64,000 nucleotides of DNA from Streptomyces sp. NBC_01198 (GTDB lineage: Bacteria; Actinomycetota; Actinomycetes; Streptomycetales; Streptomycetaceae): positions 372,001-436,000 of the forward strand of contig NZ_CP108568.1 in assembly GCF_036010485.1 (NCBI RefSeq), read 5' to 3'. Both the position numbers and the translations under genes were made by a program. The notes below the pieces were generated by a model. That model worked only from the letters and a program-made list of their open reading frames with translations, did not search any database and was not told the origin of the DNA. Positions 28,709 through 35,699 of this stretch are shown in pieces. Position 1 is the stretch's first letter. Every line of letters begins with the position of its first letter.

Positions 28709-30238
28709 TCACACCTGGCCGTTGACGTACTTCGTGACGAACTCGTAGGCGAGGTCGCCGAACTTCGGGCCGATCTTCTCGCCCGCCCTGATCGCGCCGA
28801 GGAAGTGCACGCCGCCGTAGGCGCGGCTCATACCGCCCACGCTCGCGAAGTCCGACCAGGTGGTGAAGTGCAGCTCGAAGTCCTGCGAGGGCGTGATGCC
28901 CGGCTCGATGATCGACGAGCCCTTCGCGAAGGGGAAGTGCAGGTCGATGGCGTCGGTGCCGAGGAAGCGCGCCGCGGACTGCGAGTGTGCGTGGTAGAGC
29001 GTCGTGGAGCCCGAGGGGAACTCGACGTGGTCGGGGATGGTCAGGTAGCTGGACCACTCGGTGGCCTTCATGCTGACCGTGCCCAGTCCGGGGCCGCCCC
29101 AGGCGCGCACCTTGTTGTCCCCGTAGATGTGCCGGATGGCGTTGATCGGGCGGATCGCGTCCCAGACGTTCTTGTTGTACCAGGCGGCGATCAGGGCGTC
29201 GAAGACGGCGACCGCGGTGATCATGTGGAAGTGGAACCAGTCGTCGAACGGCAGGTTCCGCTCCGCGCCGGCCATGCCGACCGAGATGCCGAGCGCCATG
29301 AACTTGTCGTCGAAGGTCTCGGCGATCATCTTCTGCTCGTCCGTCAGCCCGGCGGAGTACGCGAGGATCTCGTCGGCCTGCGCCTTGTACTGCCGCCAGT
29401 TGTGCACGTCGCTCGCGGCGGGCTTGGGCAGCCGGAACTTGCTGACGTCGGAGTAGGTGTACGGCCGCACGTGCTGCAGTTGCGGGGTGATGAACTCCTG
29501 CACCCGCCACTGGCCCTGCTTGTCGGTGGGCACGATGTTGGGCTGCCAGCGCGAGGGGTCGCGCAGCTCGTAGGCGGTGTTGACCGGCTGGTAGCCGGTG
29601 TAGTCGTGGTAGGGCATCGGGTGGTACTTGCGGCCCACGTCGCCGGTCTGGTTCATGCCGTCGCGCAGCCGGTTGTCGATGACCGCCTGGCCCGCCGCGT
29701 TGCCGATGCCGGCCGGGGTGCTGAGGTCCTTGCTGGTGTCGTCAGGGTCCAGGCCGTACTTCGTCAGCAGCCCGCGCCACTGCGGGATCGCCGCGGGGAT
29801 CATGCCGCTGAGCAGCCGCAGGGAGGCGTACATGATCGCGACGTTCTTGTTCCGGTTCGTCACGCCCTCGGACGCGGGGCGCCGGCCCAGCCGGCTGGTG
29901 ACGCCCACCGCGGTCGGGTGGTAGGGGGCGATCGCGTCGAACCAGGCGTGCTGCAACAGGGTGGTGACCCGGACGATGATCGTCGCGTCGTTGCCGGCGA
30001 CGTAGGTCAGGATGATGGGCTCGGCCTCCGGCACGATGACCATCTCGACGATGTTGCCGTTGTCCCAGTCGATGTCGGCCGCGGCCTTGGGGGCCGCCGC
30101 TCCGGTCGACGAGCCGCCCGGCGCGGCGGCGGCGGTGCCGGCTCCGGCCAGTGCCAGAGCGGCGCCCCCCGCCGTGCCGATCAGCATGGACCGGCGCTTC
30201 ACTCCTGCGGGCGCCGTGGAATCAGCGGATGAATTCAT
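28709..30238 (-). CDS. Tat-exported vanadium haloperoxidase / PAP2-superfamily enzyme
   Basis: A 509-residue protein with a twin-arginine leader (VKRRSMLIG, then a hydrophobic run ending TAAAA). It carries the three phosphate/vanadate-site motifs shared by vanadium haloperoxidases and PAP2 phosphatases: KxxxxxxRP as KNVWDAIRP (Lys356, Arg363), PSG as FPSGS (Ser409, Gly410) and SRxxxxxH as SRAYGGVH (Arg472, His478). The His normally following PSG is Ser411, and the Asp four residues after the third-motif His is Ala. The fold and anion site are therefore present but the acid-base residue is changed. Known actinobacterial relatives halogenate or rearrange meroterpenoids. It could act on the halogenated product outside the membrane, or be non-halogenating. 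The ATG at 30238 is preceded by AAGGGG. It diverges from the MFS/TetR pair. Confidence 0.85.
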   Translation of the reverse strand: MNSSADSTAPAGVKRRSMLIGTAGGAALALAGAGTAAAAPGGSSTGAAAPKAAADIDWDNGNIVEMVIVPEAEPIILTYVAGNDATIIVRVTTLLQHAWFDAIAPYHPTAVGVTSRLGRRPASEGVTNRNKNVAIMYASLRLLSGMIPAAIPQWRGLLTKYGLDPDDTSKDLSTPAGIGNAAGQAVIDNRLRDGMNQTGDVGRKYHPMPYHDYTGYQPVNTAYELRDPSRWQPNIVPTDKQGQWRVQEFITPQLQHVRPYTYSDVSKFRLPKPAASDVHNWRQYKAQADEILAYSAGLTDEQKMIAETFDDKFMALGISVGMAGAERNLPFDDWFHFHMITAVAVFDALIAAWYNKNVWDAIRPINAIRHIYGDNKVRAWGGPGLGTVSMKATEWSSYLTIPDHVEFPSGSTTLYHAHSQSAARFLGTDAIDLHFPFAKGSSIIEPGITPSQDFELHFTTWSDFASVGGMSRAYGGVHFLGAIRAGEKIGPKFGDLAYEFVTKYVNGQV

Positions 30239-30456
30239 GTCCCGTACCCCTTTTGCTCCCCCGACAGCGTCTTCTGCGGCATGGCACAGCCCCGCCATGC
30301 AGGCGTAAATCCGCATAAGGGATCGATTATCGCGTTCGAGACGTACTCGTGTCGGCTCAGATGCTGGCACGCCGCGATGTCCCCTCGGCTCTCCGAGATT
30401 GCTCGGATAGCTGGCCGAAAACCCTGCCATTGCGCACCCGGCCGCACTGCGGTAAA

Positions 30457-30474
30457 CCTAACATATATGTAAGG
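30457..30474. promoter_or_regulatory. Palindromic operator, likely for the TetR regulator
   Basis: CCTAACATATATGTAAGG is an 18-base palindrome with a perfect 10-base core (ACATATATGT) and one mismatched pair. It ends 2 bases before the AAGGAGG ribosome-binding site of the MFS gene, in the divergent gap with the haloperoxidase-like gene. Such AT-rich symmetry is striking in this GC-rich DNA and matches TetR-family operator geometry. Confidence 0.6.
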
Positions 30475-30489
30475 GTAAGGAGGCCCCTG

Positions 30490-31932
30490 GTGAGTAGGAC
30501 CGCAGCCGACCAGCACACCGACCACGAGGAGCCCGCGGCGCCGACCGCCGGATGGCCGGTACTCGTAGTGCTCTGCCTCGCTCAGTTCATGGCCGTTCTC
30601 GACGTCTCCGTGGTGAACGTGGCCCTGCCGTCGATCGGCAGTTCGCTCGGGCTCGGCGGCGACTCGCTGCCGTGGGTGATCACGGCCTACACCGTGGCGT
30701 TCGGCGGACTGCTGATCCTCGGCGGCCAGGTCGCCGACGGCATCGGCCGCCGCAACTCCTTCCAGATCGGCCTCGCCGTCTTCACCCTCTCCTCGCTCGG
30801 CGCCGGCCTGTCCACCCACGGCGCCGAGTTACTGACCGCGAGGGTCGCCCAGGGTGTCGGGGCCGCGCTGCTGTCACCCGCCGCACTGTCCATCCTGACC
30901 ACCGAGTTCACCGGCAGGGCACGCAACCGCGCGCTCGGGGTGTGGGCCGCGATCGGTGCCGCCGGAGCCGCCGTCGGCGTCGTCGTGGGCGGCGCGCTGA
31001 CCTCCGGGCCGGGCTGGAAGTGGGCGTTCTTCATCAATGTGCCCGTCGGCGTCCTGGTCTTCGCCTCCGTGCTTGCGGTGGTTCCCGGCCGGCCGCGCAC
31101 TCCCGGCACCCGGCTCGACCTTCCCGGCGCCCTGACCGGCACCGGCACGGTCGCCTTCCTGATCTACGGTCTGGTGCGGGCCGGCGACAAGGGCTGGGGC
31201 TCGGCCCAGGCCCTGGTGCCGATCGGCATCGCCGTGGTGCTGGCGGCCGGATTCCTGCTGATCGAGCGGAGCGTGCGCAGCCCGCTGGTGCCGCTCGGCC
31301 TGGTCCGCCGCCCGCCGCTGCCCGGCGCCGTCGGCACCATGGTTTTCGCGACCGCCGCGCTGCTCGGCACCTACTACCTCACGTCGATCTACCTGCAGCG
31401 CGCCGAGCACTACGGCCCGCTGCACGTCGGCCTGGTCTTCCTGCCGGTCGCCTTCGCCACCGGGGTGGGCGCGCACCTGGCCTCGGAGCAGGTCAGCAGG
31501 ATCGGCCCGCGCCCGACCGCGTGCGCGGCGCTGCTGCTGGCCGCCGCGGGGCTCGGCCTGATCTCCTGGAAGGGCATCGGCGGCGGGGTGTGGTCCACCC
31601 TCATGCCGGGCTTCCTGCTCGCGGCCGTCGGCATCGGCGCGACCTTCGTCACCGCGACCACCAGCGGCCTGTCCTCGGTCGACCACGAGCACGCCGGCGT
31701 GGCCTCCGGGGTCTTCAACACCGGCCACGAGGTGGGTGCCTCGCTCGGCATCGCGGTGGTCTCCGCGGTCGCCGCCACCAGCGTGGCCGCCATGACCGCG
31801 CCCTCGCTGACCGGCTACCGGCACGCCTTCCTGGTGCTGGCGATCGGCGCCGCTGCGCTGGCCGTCGCGGTGACCGCCTTGCTCCCCAAGGGCCCGCTGG
31901 AACGCGGCGACAGCCCGATGCCGATGCACTGA
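30490..31932 (+). CDS. MFS exporter, DHA2 family, with a TTA codon
   Basis: A 480-residue EmrB/QacA-like exporter. Helix 1 has LDVSVVNVALP, motif A is GGQVADGIGRR, and helix 5 carries the Gly/Ala-rich AIGAAGAAVGVVVGG. About 14 helices are predicted. The GTG at 30490 is preceded by a perfect AAGGAGG (30477-30483), so the long upstream reading-frame extension is rejected. Codon 114 is TTA (30829-30831), a rare codon that in Streptomyces needs the bldA tRNA, so expression may be tied to development. It is followed after 25 bases by a TetR gene, and a palindromic operator covers its leader. This is a typical self-regulated export pair, probably for the cluster product. Confidence 0.9.
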   Translation: MSRTAADQHTDHEEPAAPTAGWPVLVVLCLAQFMAVLDVSVVNVALPSIGSSLGLGGDSLPWVITAYTVAFGGLLILGGQVADGIGRRNSFQIGLAVFTLSSLGAGLSTHGAELLTARVAQGVGAALLSPAALSILTTEFTGRARNRALGVWAAIGAAGAAVGVVVGGALTSGPGWKWAFFINVPVGVLVFASVLAVVPGRPRTPGTRLDLPGALTGTGTVAFLIYGLVRAGDKGWGSAQALVPIGIAVVLAAGFLLIERSVRSPLVPLGLVRRPPLPGAVGTMVFATAALLGTYYLTSIYLQRAEHYGPLHVGLVFLPVAFATGVGAHLASEQVSRIGPRPTACAALLLAAAGLGLISWKGIGGGVWSTLMPGFLLAAVGIGATFVTATTSGLSSVDHEHAGVASGVFNTGHEVGASLGIAVVSAVAATSVAAMTAPSLTGYRHAFLVLAIGAAALAVAVTALLPKGPLERGDSPMPMH

Positions 31933-31957
31933 CCGGCCCGACGGCGCGGATATCCTC

Positions 31958-32614
31958 ATGCCCATGGACGATCACTCGCCCGTCCGGCGCGGCGACGCCG
32001 GACGGCGGCGCCGCTCGGACGCCGAGCGGAGCATCGCCGCGATCCTCGACGCCGCCCTGAACTGCGTGCCGTCCGAGGGCGACTTCAACATGTCCGCGAT
32101 CGCGCGTACCGCGGGGGTCAGCCGGGTCACCCTCTACTCGCACTTCCCGACCCGTGAGGCCCTGATCGACGCGGCGCTGCAGCGGGCCTTCGCGCAGACC
32201 CACCAGGCGTTGACCGAACTGCCGCTCGACCAGGGGCCGCCGCAGGAGGTGCTGGCCCAGCTGCTGAGCTCGTCGTGGCAGGTCCTCGAGCAGCACAGGA
32301 ACCTGTATCTGGTGGCGTCGGCGAACCTGCCGCCGGACCGGCTGCGCGCCTACGCCGAGCTGGTGCTCGACCGGATCGAGCGGCTGCTGGCCCGTGGCCG
32401 GGCCGACGGCGTCTTCCGCGACGACCTGCCGCTGGACTGGCTGGTCGCCACCGTCTACACGCTGATGCACCTGGGCGCCGAGCAGGTGGGCTCGGGACGG
32501 ACCAAGGCCGATGTCGCGGGCGAGCTGGTGAGCACCACGATCCTGTCGCTGCTGACCGCGACGGCGTCCGGTGTCCCCGGCGGCGCGAACGGCGCCGGCG
32601 GGCAAGGCGGCTGA
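31958..32614 (+). CDS. TetR-family transcriptional regulator
   Basis: A 218-residue repressor. The N-terminal helix-turn-helix spans about residues 44-68 (SAIARTAGVSRVTLYSHFPTREALI), the usual TetR pattern ending in Y-x-H-F. The C-terminal half is the variable ligand-binding domain. It sits 25 bases behind the MFS exporter gene and is probably co-transcribed, so it most likely represses that promoter through the palindrome at 30457-30474 and is released by an exported compound. A second ATG at 31964 is equally possible as start; neither has a clear Shine-Dalgarno sequence, consistent with translational coupling. The regulation is inferred. Confidence 0.88.
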   Translation: MPMDDHSPVRRGDAGRRRRSDAERSIAAILDAALNCVPSEGDFNMSAIARTAGVSRVTLYSHFPTREALIDAALQRAFAQTHQALTELPLDQGPPQEVLAQLLSSSWQVLEQHRNLYLVASANLPPDRLRAYAELVLDRIERLLARGRADGVFRDDLPLDWLVATVYTLMHLGAEQVGSGRTKADVAGELVSTTILSLLTATASGVPGGANGAGGQGG

Positions 32615-32650
32615 CGAGGAGTCCGCTCCGGTATTGCGGGCTGATCCAGC

Positions 32651-32684
32651 TATCCTTGACACTGTCGTTAAGGATAACTAGCGT
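32651..32684 (+). promoter_or_regulatory. Promoter TTGACA-N17-TAGCGT overlapped by an inverted repeat
   Basis: TTGACA (32656-32661) and TAGCGT (32679-32684) are spaced by 17 bases, a near-consensus HrdB-type promoter. Arms TATCCTT (32651-32657) and AAGGATA (32670-32676) flank and overlap it, with GACACTGTC inside, so a repressor bound here would block RNA polymerase. It lies 58 bases upstream of the small membrane protein gene. Confidence 0.6.
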
Positions 32685-32741
32685 CGTTTCCGCCGCGGCC
32701 GGGACCCGGCATGCCGTGCATTCCGAAAGGTTGCTTCCGTC

Positions 32742-33212
32742 ATGCGAAAGCTGTATTTCATCCTGTGCGTCCTGCTGTTCGCCGCCATCGGCGTGCAGTT
32801 CTACCTGGCGGGCATCGCCGCGTTCACCAAACCGCAGACGGACAGCACCTTCGACGCGCACAAGATGAACGGGATGATCATCATCCCGGCGCTGTCCGTG
32901 CTGGCCACCATCGCCGCGATCATCGCCCGGGTCCCGCGCAAGCTGGTCGGTATGACCATCCTGGTCGCCGCGCTGATCCCGGTCCAGATCCTGATCAACA
33001 CCATCGGGGGCCGGGACGACGCACGCAGCTCGACCGGCGGGGTCGCCGTCATGGGCCTGCACGTCATCAACGGCCTGGTCATCATGCTGGTCGCCCGGGC
33101 CGCGCTGCAGGGCGCCCGGACCATGGTGAAGGCCAGGGCGGGCAGCCCGGCCGTCGCGGCGGAGGGCGAGCCCGCCACCGGCGCGCAGTCCCCCAGCGGC
33201 TCGGTCGGCTGA
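32742..33212 (+). CDS. DUF6220-like small membrane protein
   Basis: A 156-residue protein with four predicted membrane helices: residues about 4-28, 44-64, 70-90 and 98-122. A conserved-looking FDAHKMNGMII segment sits before helix 2 and a matching GLHVINGLVIMLVARAAL at helix 4. This resembles the DUF6220 family, whose function is unknown. The C-terminal 30 residues are Ala/Gly/Ser-rich. The ATG at 32742 is the first Met ahead of the first helix; an upstream AAAGG-like stretch is weak. It has its own promoter with an embedded inverted repeat and its own terminator, so it is a single-gene regulated unit. A transport-accessory or stress role is possible. Confidence 0.75.
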   Translation: MRKLYFILCVLLFAAIGVQFYLAGIAAFTKPQTDSTFDAHKMNGMIIIPALSVLATIAAIIARVPRKLVGMTILVAALIPVQILINTIGGRDDARSSTGGVAVMGLHVINGLVIMLVARAALQGARTMVKARAGSPAVAAEGEPATGAQSPSGSVG

Positions 33213-33222
33213 GCGGAGCCCC

Positions 33223-33262
33223 CGCTCCACCGCTGTCCGGCCGCAACGCTCCACCGCTGTCC
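33223..33262. repeat. 16-base direct repeat, two copies 24 bases apart
   Basis: CGCTCCACCGCTGTCC at 33223-33238 and again at 33247-33262, exact, immediately after the membrane-protein gene and before the terminator hairpin. Confidence 0.6.
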
Positions 33263-33263
33263 C

Positions 33264-33285
33264 GCCGTCCGGTCCGCCGGACGGC
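33264..33285 (+). terminator. Hairpin terminator after the DUF6220-like gene
   Basis: Perfect 9-base stem GCCGTCCGG/CCGGACGGC with a 4-base loop, 51 bases after the stop. Confidence 0.65.
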
Positions 33286-33552
33286 GCTCGCCCGGTCCGC
33301 CGGGCGCCACCGCCCGGTTCGCCGGGCCGGGGTCCGCACGACCGGGCCCGGGCCCGGTGAGCCGGGCGTTCGCCGTCCGGGCCGCCCGGCGCCGGAATCC
33401 CGCGAACAGCCCGGCGATCGCCGGCGGTTCGAGCAATCTCAACGGTGACGACCGGCCGCCCATGCCGGAAGCTCGCCCCGTGGGGTCCGCCCCGGCCGCG
33501 GGCGGGTCGCGGACTCCACGTCTCCATCGGGGTCGGCAGCGAGGAGCTGAAG

Positions 33553-35283
33553 TTGAGCGGGCAGACGAATCAGGGGACTTCCCCGGCAGCCGGCCGGCCC
33601 TGGCGGACACTGTCCGTCGGGGTGGACGGCGGCAGCGATCCGGCAGCGCGGGCGCGGCTGCTCGACGACGTGCTCATCGGCACCGTCCGGCCGTGGGCCG
33701 CCGGCGCCCCGGGCCCGGGCGGCGACGCGGCCTGCGACTGGTACGCGACCCGCGAGGCGGGTGACGAGCCGCGGCTGCTGGTCCATCTGCGCGCAGCCGA
33801 GGACAAGCAGCTCGCCGACCTGGGCGAGCGGCTGGAGCGCGCGGCAGGCGGCGGATTCAGCACCCGGGAGGTGCCCTACGAGCTGGACGCGGCCCGCTAC
33901 GGCGGCCCCGGCGGTGCCGCGGTCGGCGAGCGGCTGTGGGTGTCGGCCAACGCCGACGTGATCGCCACCATCCGCGACCACCGCTCGCGCGCCCGGCGGC
34001 TGCGTCCCGCCGCCGACCTGCTGACGGCCAGCGCGTTGGCGGCCGGCGGCAGCTGGCGGGACGCGGTCCAGTGGCTGCGCGGCCACACCCGCTCCTGGGC
34101 GCGCGCCGACGGTCTCACGCTCGCCGACGAGATGCAGGCGCGGTTCACCGCCGAGGCGGGCTTCATCCGCAACCAGGCGGACTGGCTGGCGCAGGCAGAC
34201 CGGGTGCGTACCGCGGCCGGCGCCCCCAACGCCGTCGCGGACGGCGCCCCGAACGGTGCCGTCGCCCGCTGGTTCGCCTGGCAGTCGGCCGCCTGGGGGC
34301 GGCTGTCGGGCATGGCGGAGGCCGGGCTGCTGCAGCGGCCGGCCGCCGAGGTCCACTCGGCCCTGGTGCACGCCACGTTGCACGGGCAGCTGGGTGTCAC
34401 CGCGGCCGACGAGGCGTACCTGGCCTGGCTGTTGTCGATCGCGCTGCTGGACGACGGGCCGCGCGAGCCGTTCTTCACCGACAACGCGCAGGCCTCCGAC
34501 CGCCGTTATCACGAGCAGAGCAAATACTTCGTCTTCCGCGGCGAGGACCAGATGGCCGACGAGAGCGTGGGGCCGGTGCTGGGCCGCCAGCAGTTGCGGT
34601 CGACGGGGCGTACGGTCGCGCTGCCCGCTCCCGGCGCGAGCGCCGGCGGTCCCGGGCTGGCCGAGGTGCTGCTCGCCCGGCGCAGCACCCACGGCCGCTA
34701 CCAGGGACGCTTCTCGCTGGACGAGTTGAGCACGCTGCTGCACTACTCGGCGGGCACGGCGACCGACAAGAAGCTGCCCGGCACGTCGGCGACCTACCGG
34801 GTGCGGACCTACCCCAGTGGCGGCGCCAACTACCCGGTACGGCTGCTGATGTACTGCCACGAGGTGGAGGGCGTCGAGCGCGGCACCTATCTCTACGACC
34901 CGGAGGCGCACGCGCTGGAGCTGCTGTCCGCGGGCGACTTCAGCCCTCAGCTGCTGCAGACCTCGCCGTGGCTGGACCCGCGGGTGCCGGCCCCGAAGGC
35001 CACCGGGAAGCTGGAGGCGGCCGACTGCCCGCTGTGGGTCTTCCCGGTCGCCGACCTCACCCACCAGCGGTTGGCGTACGGACTGCGCGCCTACCGCCTG
35101 GTGCTCGTCGAGTGCGGTCACCTGGCGCAGAACCTGTCGCTGGTGGCCACCTGGATGGGCCGGTCCTGCATCGGGATCAGCGGCTACATGGACGACGCCG
35201 TCAACCAGTTGCTGGACGTGGACGGGGTCAACAGCAGCGTGATGTACCTGTATCTGATCGGGGACGTGCAGGCCGAGGCCTGA
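33553..35283 (+). CDS. SpaB_C-SagB fusion: FMN-dependent thiazoline oxidase candidate
   Basis: A 576-residue two-domain protein. Residues about 14-300 resemble the lantibiotic-dehydratase C-terminal (SpaB_C, thiopeptide-type) domain: RPWRTLSVGVDG, then REVPYELDAARYGG with the characteristic RYGG, and a helical second half. Residues about 315-575 form a SagB/McbC-type nitroreductase domain: YHEQSKYF, RRSTHGRY, RTYPSGGANYP (near 420) and YGLRAYRLVLVECGHLAQNLSL. SagB-type enzymes oxidize azolines to azoles with FMN. In this NRPS setting the likely target is a thiazoline made by the Cy modules; this is inference. I start at a TTG (33553) because AGGAG lies 6 bases upstream; the frame extends to 33445 without a family match. 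A strong terminator follows. No YcaO or precursor-peptide gene is present in the window. Confidence 0.82.
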   Translation: MSGQTNQGTSPAAGRPWRTLSVGVDGGSDPAARARLLDDVLIGTVRPWAAGAPGPGGDAACDWYATREAGDEPRLLVHLRAAEDKQLADLGERLERAAGGGFSTREVPYELDAARYGGPGGAAVGERLWVSANADVIATIRDHRSRARRLRPAADLLTASALAAGGSWRDAVQWLRGHTRSWARADGLTLADEMQARFTAEAGFIRNQADWLAQADRVRTAAGAPNAVADGAPNGAVARWFAWQSAAWGRLSGMAEAGLLQRPAAEVHSALVHATLHGQLGVTAADEAYLAWLLSIALLDDGPREPFFTDNAQASDRRYHEQSKYFVFRGEDQMADESVGPVLGRQQLRSTGRTVALPAPGASAGGPGLAEVLLARRSTHGRYQGRFSLDELSTLLHYSAGTATDKKLPGTSATYRVRTYPSGGANYPVRLLMYCHEVEGVERGTYLYDPEAHALELLSAGDFSPQLLQTSPWLDPRVPAPKATGKLEAADCPLWVFPVADLTHQRLAYGLRAYRLVLVECGHLAQNLSLVATWMGRSCIGISGYMDDAVNQLLDVDGVNSSVMYLYLIGDVQAEA

Positions 35284-35295
35284 CGTCGCCCGACG

Positions 35296-35327
35296 GCGGC
35301 CGGCCCCTCCGCCAGGGGGCCGGCCGC
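35296..35327 (+). terminator. Perfect 12-base hairpin terminator after the SagB-fusion gene
   Basis: GCGGCCGGCCCC (35296-35307) pairs with GGGGCCGGCCGC (35316-35327) around an 8-base loop, 13 bases after the stop. Confidence 0.8.
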
Positions 35328-35628
35328 TGTCGTCCCCGGCGAAGAAGTGACGGATTTCGTCAAGGTCCGGTCAATTGCGGTCGCAGAAGTGATTGAGTGG
35401 GCAACGACCACTCCGACACCCGAGCACGCCTCGGGGTCGACGGCGATCCCTGTCCGAACCCTCGCCGACTCGCCGCGCGGGTCGTCGCAACTCCCCCAGT
35501 TTCAGTACCGTGAAGACCCCTCCCCCACGATTCGCCCACCACGACGACCCCGGCACCCGCCGCTGTCGCCACCGGGCGGAACCCGGCGGGGAGGCGACTC
35601 CGGTCGGATAACATGGGCAAGACCTTAT

Positions 35629-35645
35629 AGTTGTACATAACAACT
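35629..35645. promoter_or_regulatory. AGTTGT-N5-ACAACT inverted repeat, likely MarR operator
   Basis: AGTTGTACATAACAACT has perfect 6-base arms. It lies 55 bases upstream of the MarR start and overlaps a TATAGT -10-like hexamer (35626-35631). MarR-family repressors commonly bind such short AT-rich palindromes in their own promoters. Confidence 0.55.
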
Positions 35646-35668
35646 GCCGAACGGCAGCGTAGCAATCA

Positions 35669-35687
35669 GGGTTGCTCGGTGCAACCC
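35669..35687 (+). other. Leader hairpin next to the MarR ribosome-binding site
   Basis: GGGTTGC/GCAACCC, a 7-base stem with a 5-base loop, ends 2 bases before the GGAGG of the MarR gene and could modulate its translation. Confidence 0.35.
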
Positions 35688-35699
35688 ACGGAGGTGGTA

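Larger units (their letters stand above)
33213..33552. other. 340-base gap with repeated hairpins
   Basis: No credible gene. It contains a 16-base direct repeat (33223-33238, 33247-33262), a terminator-like hairpin (33264-33285) and, just after it, two more hairpins built on CCCGGTCCGCCGGG and CCCGGTTCGCCGGG. The promoter of the SagB-fusion gene is probably in the right half, but no clear hexamers are seen. Confidence 0.5.
35284..35699. other. 416-base gap before the MarR gene
   Basis: No credible gene. The left end holds the SagB-gene terminator (35296-35327). The middle, about 35340-35600, shows nothing I can assign. The right end holds the MarR promoter/operator zone: TATAGT (35626-35631), an inverted repeat (35629-35645), a leader hairpin (35669-35687) and the GGAGG ribosome-binding site (35690-35694). 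Confidence 0.55.

Noticed and set aside
28629..29510. Upstream extension of the secreted protein frame through the haloperoxidase gene
   Set aside because: The frame is a shadow of the real haloperoxidase reading frame; the signal peptide begins at the ATG at 28628.
33553..35283. A thiopeptide or LAP RiPP cluster around the SagB fusion
   Set aside because: I found no YcaO, no split dehydratase and no credible precursor peptide on either strand nearby.
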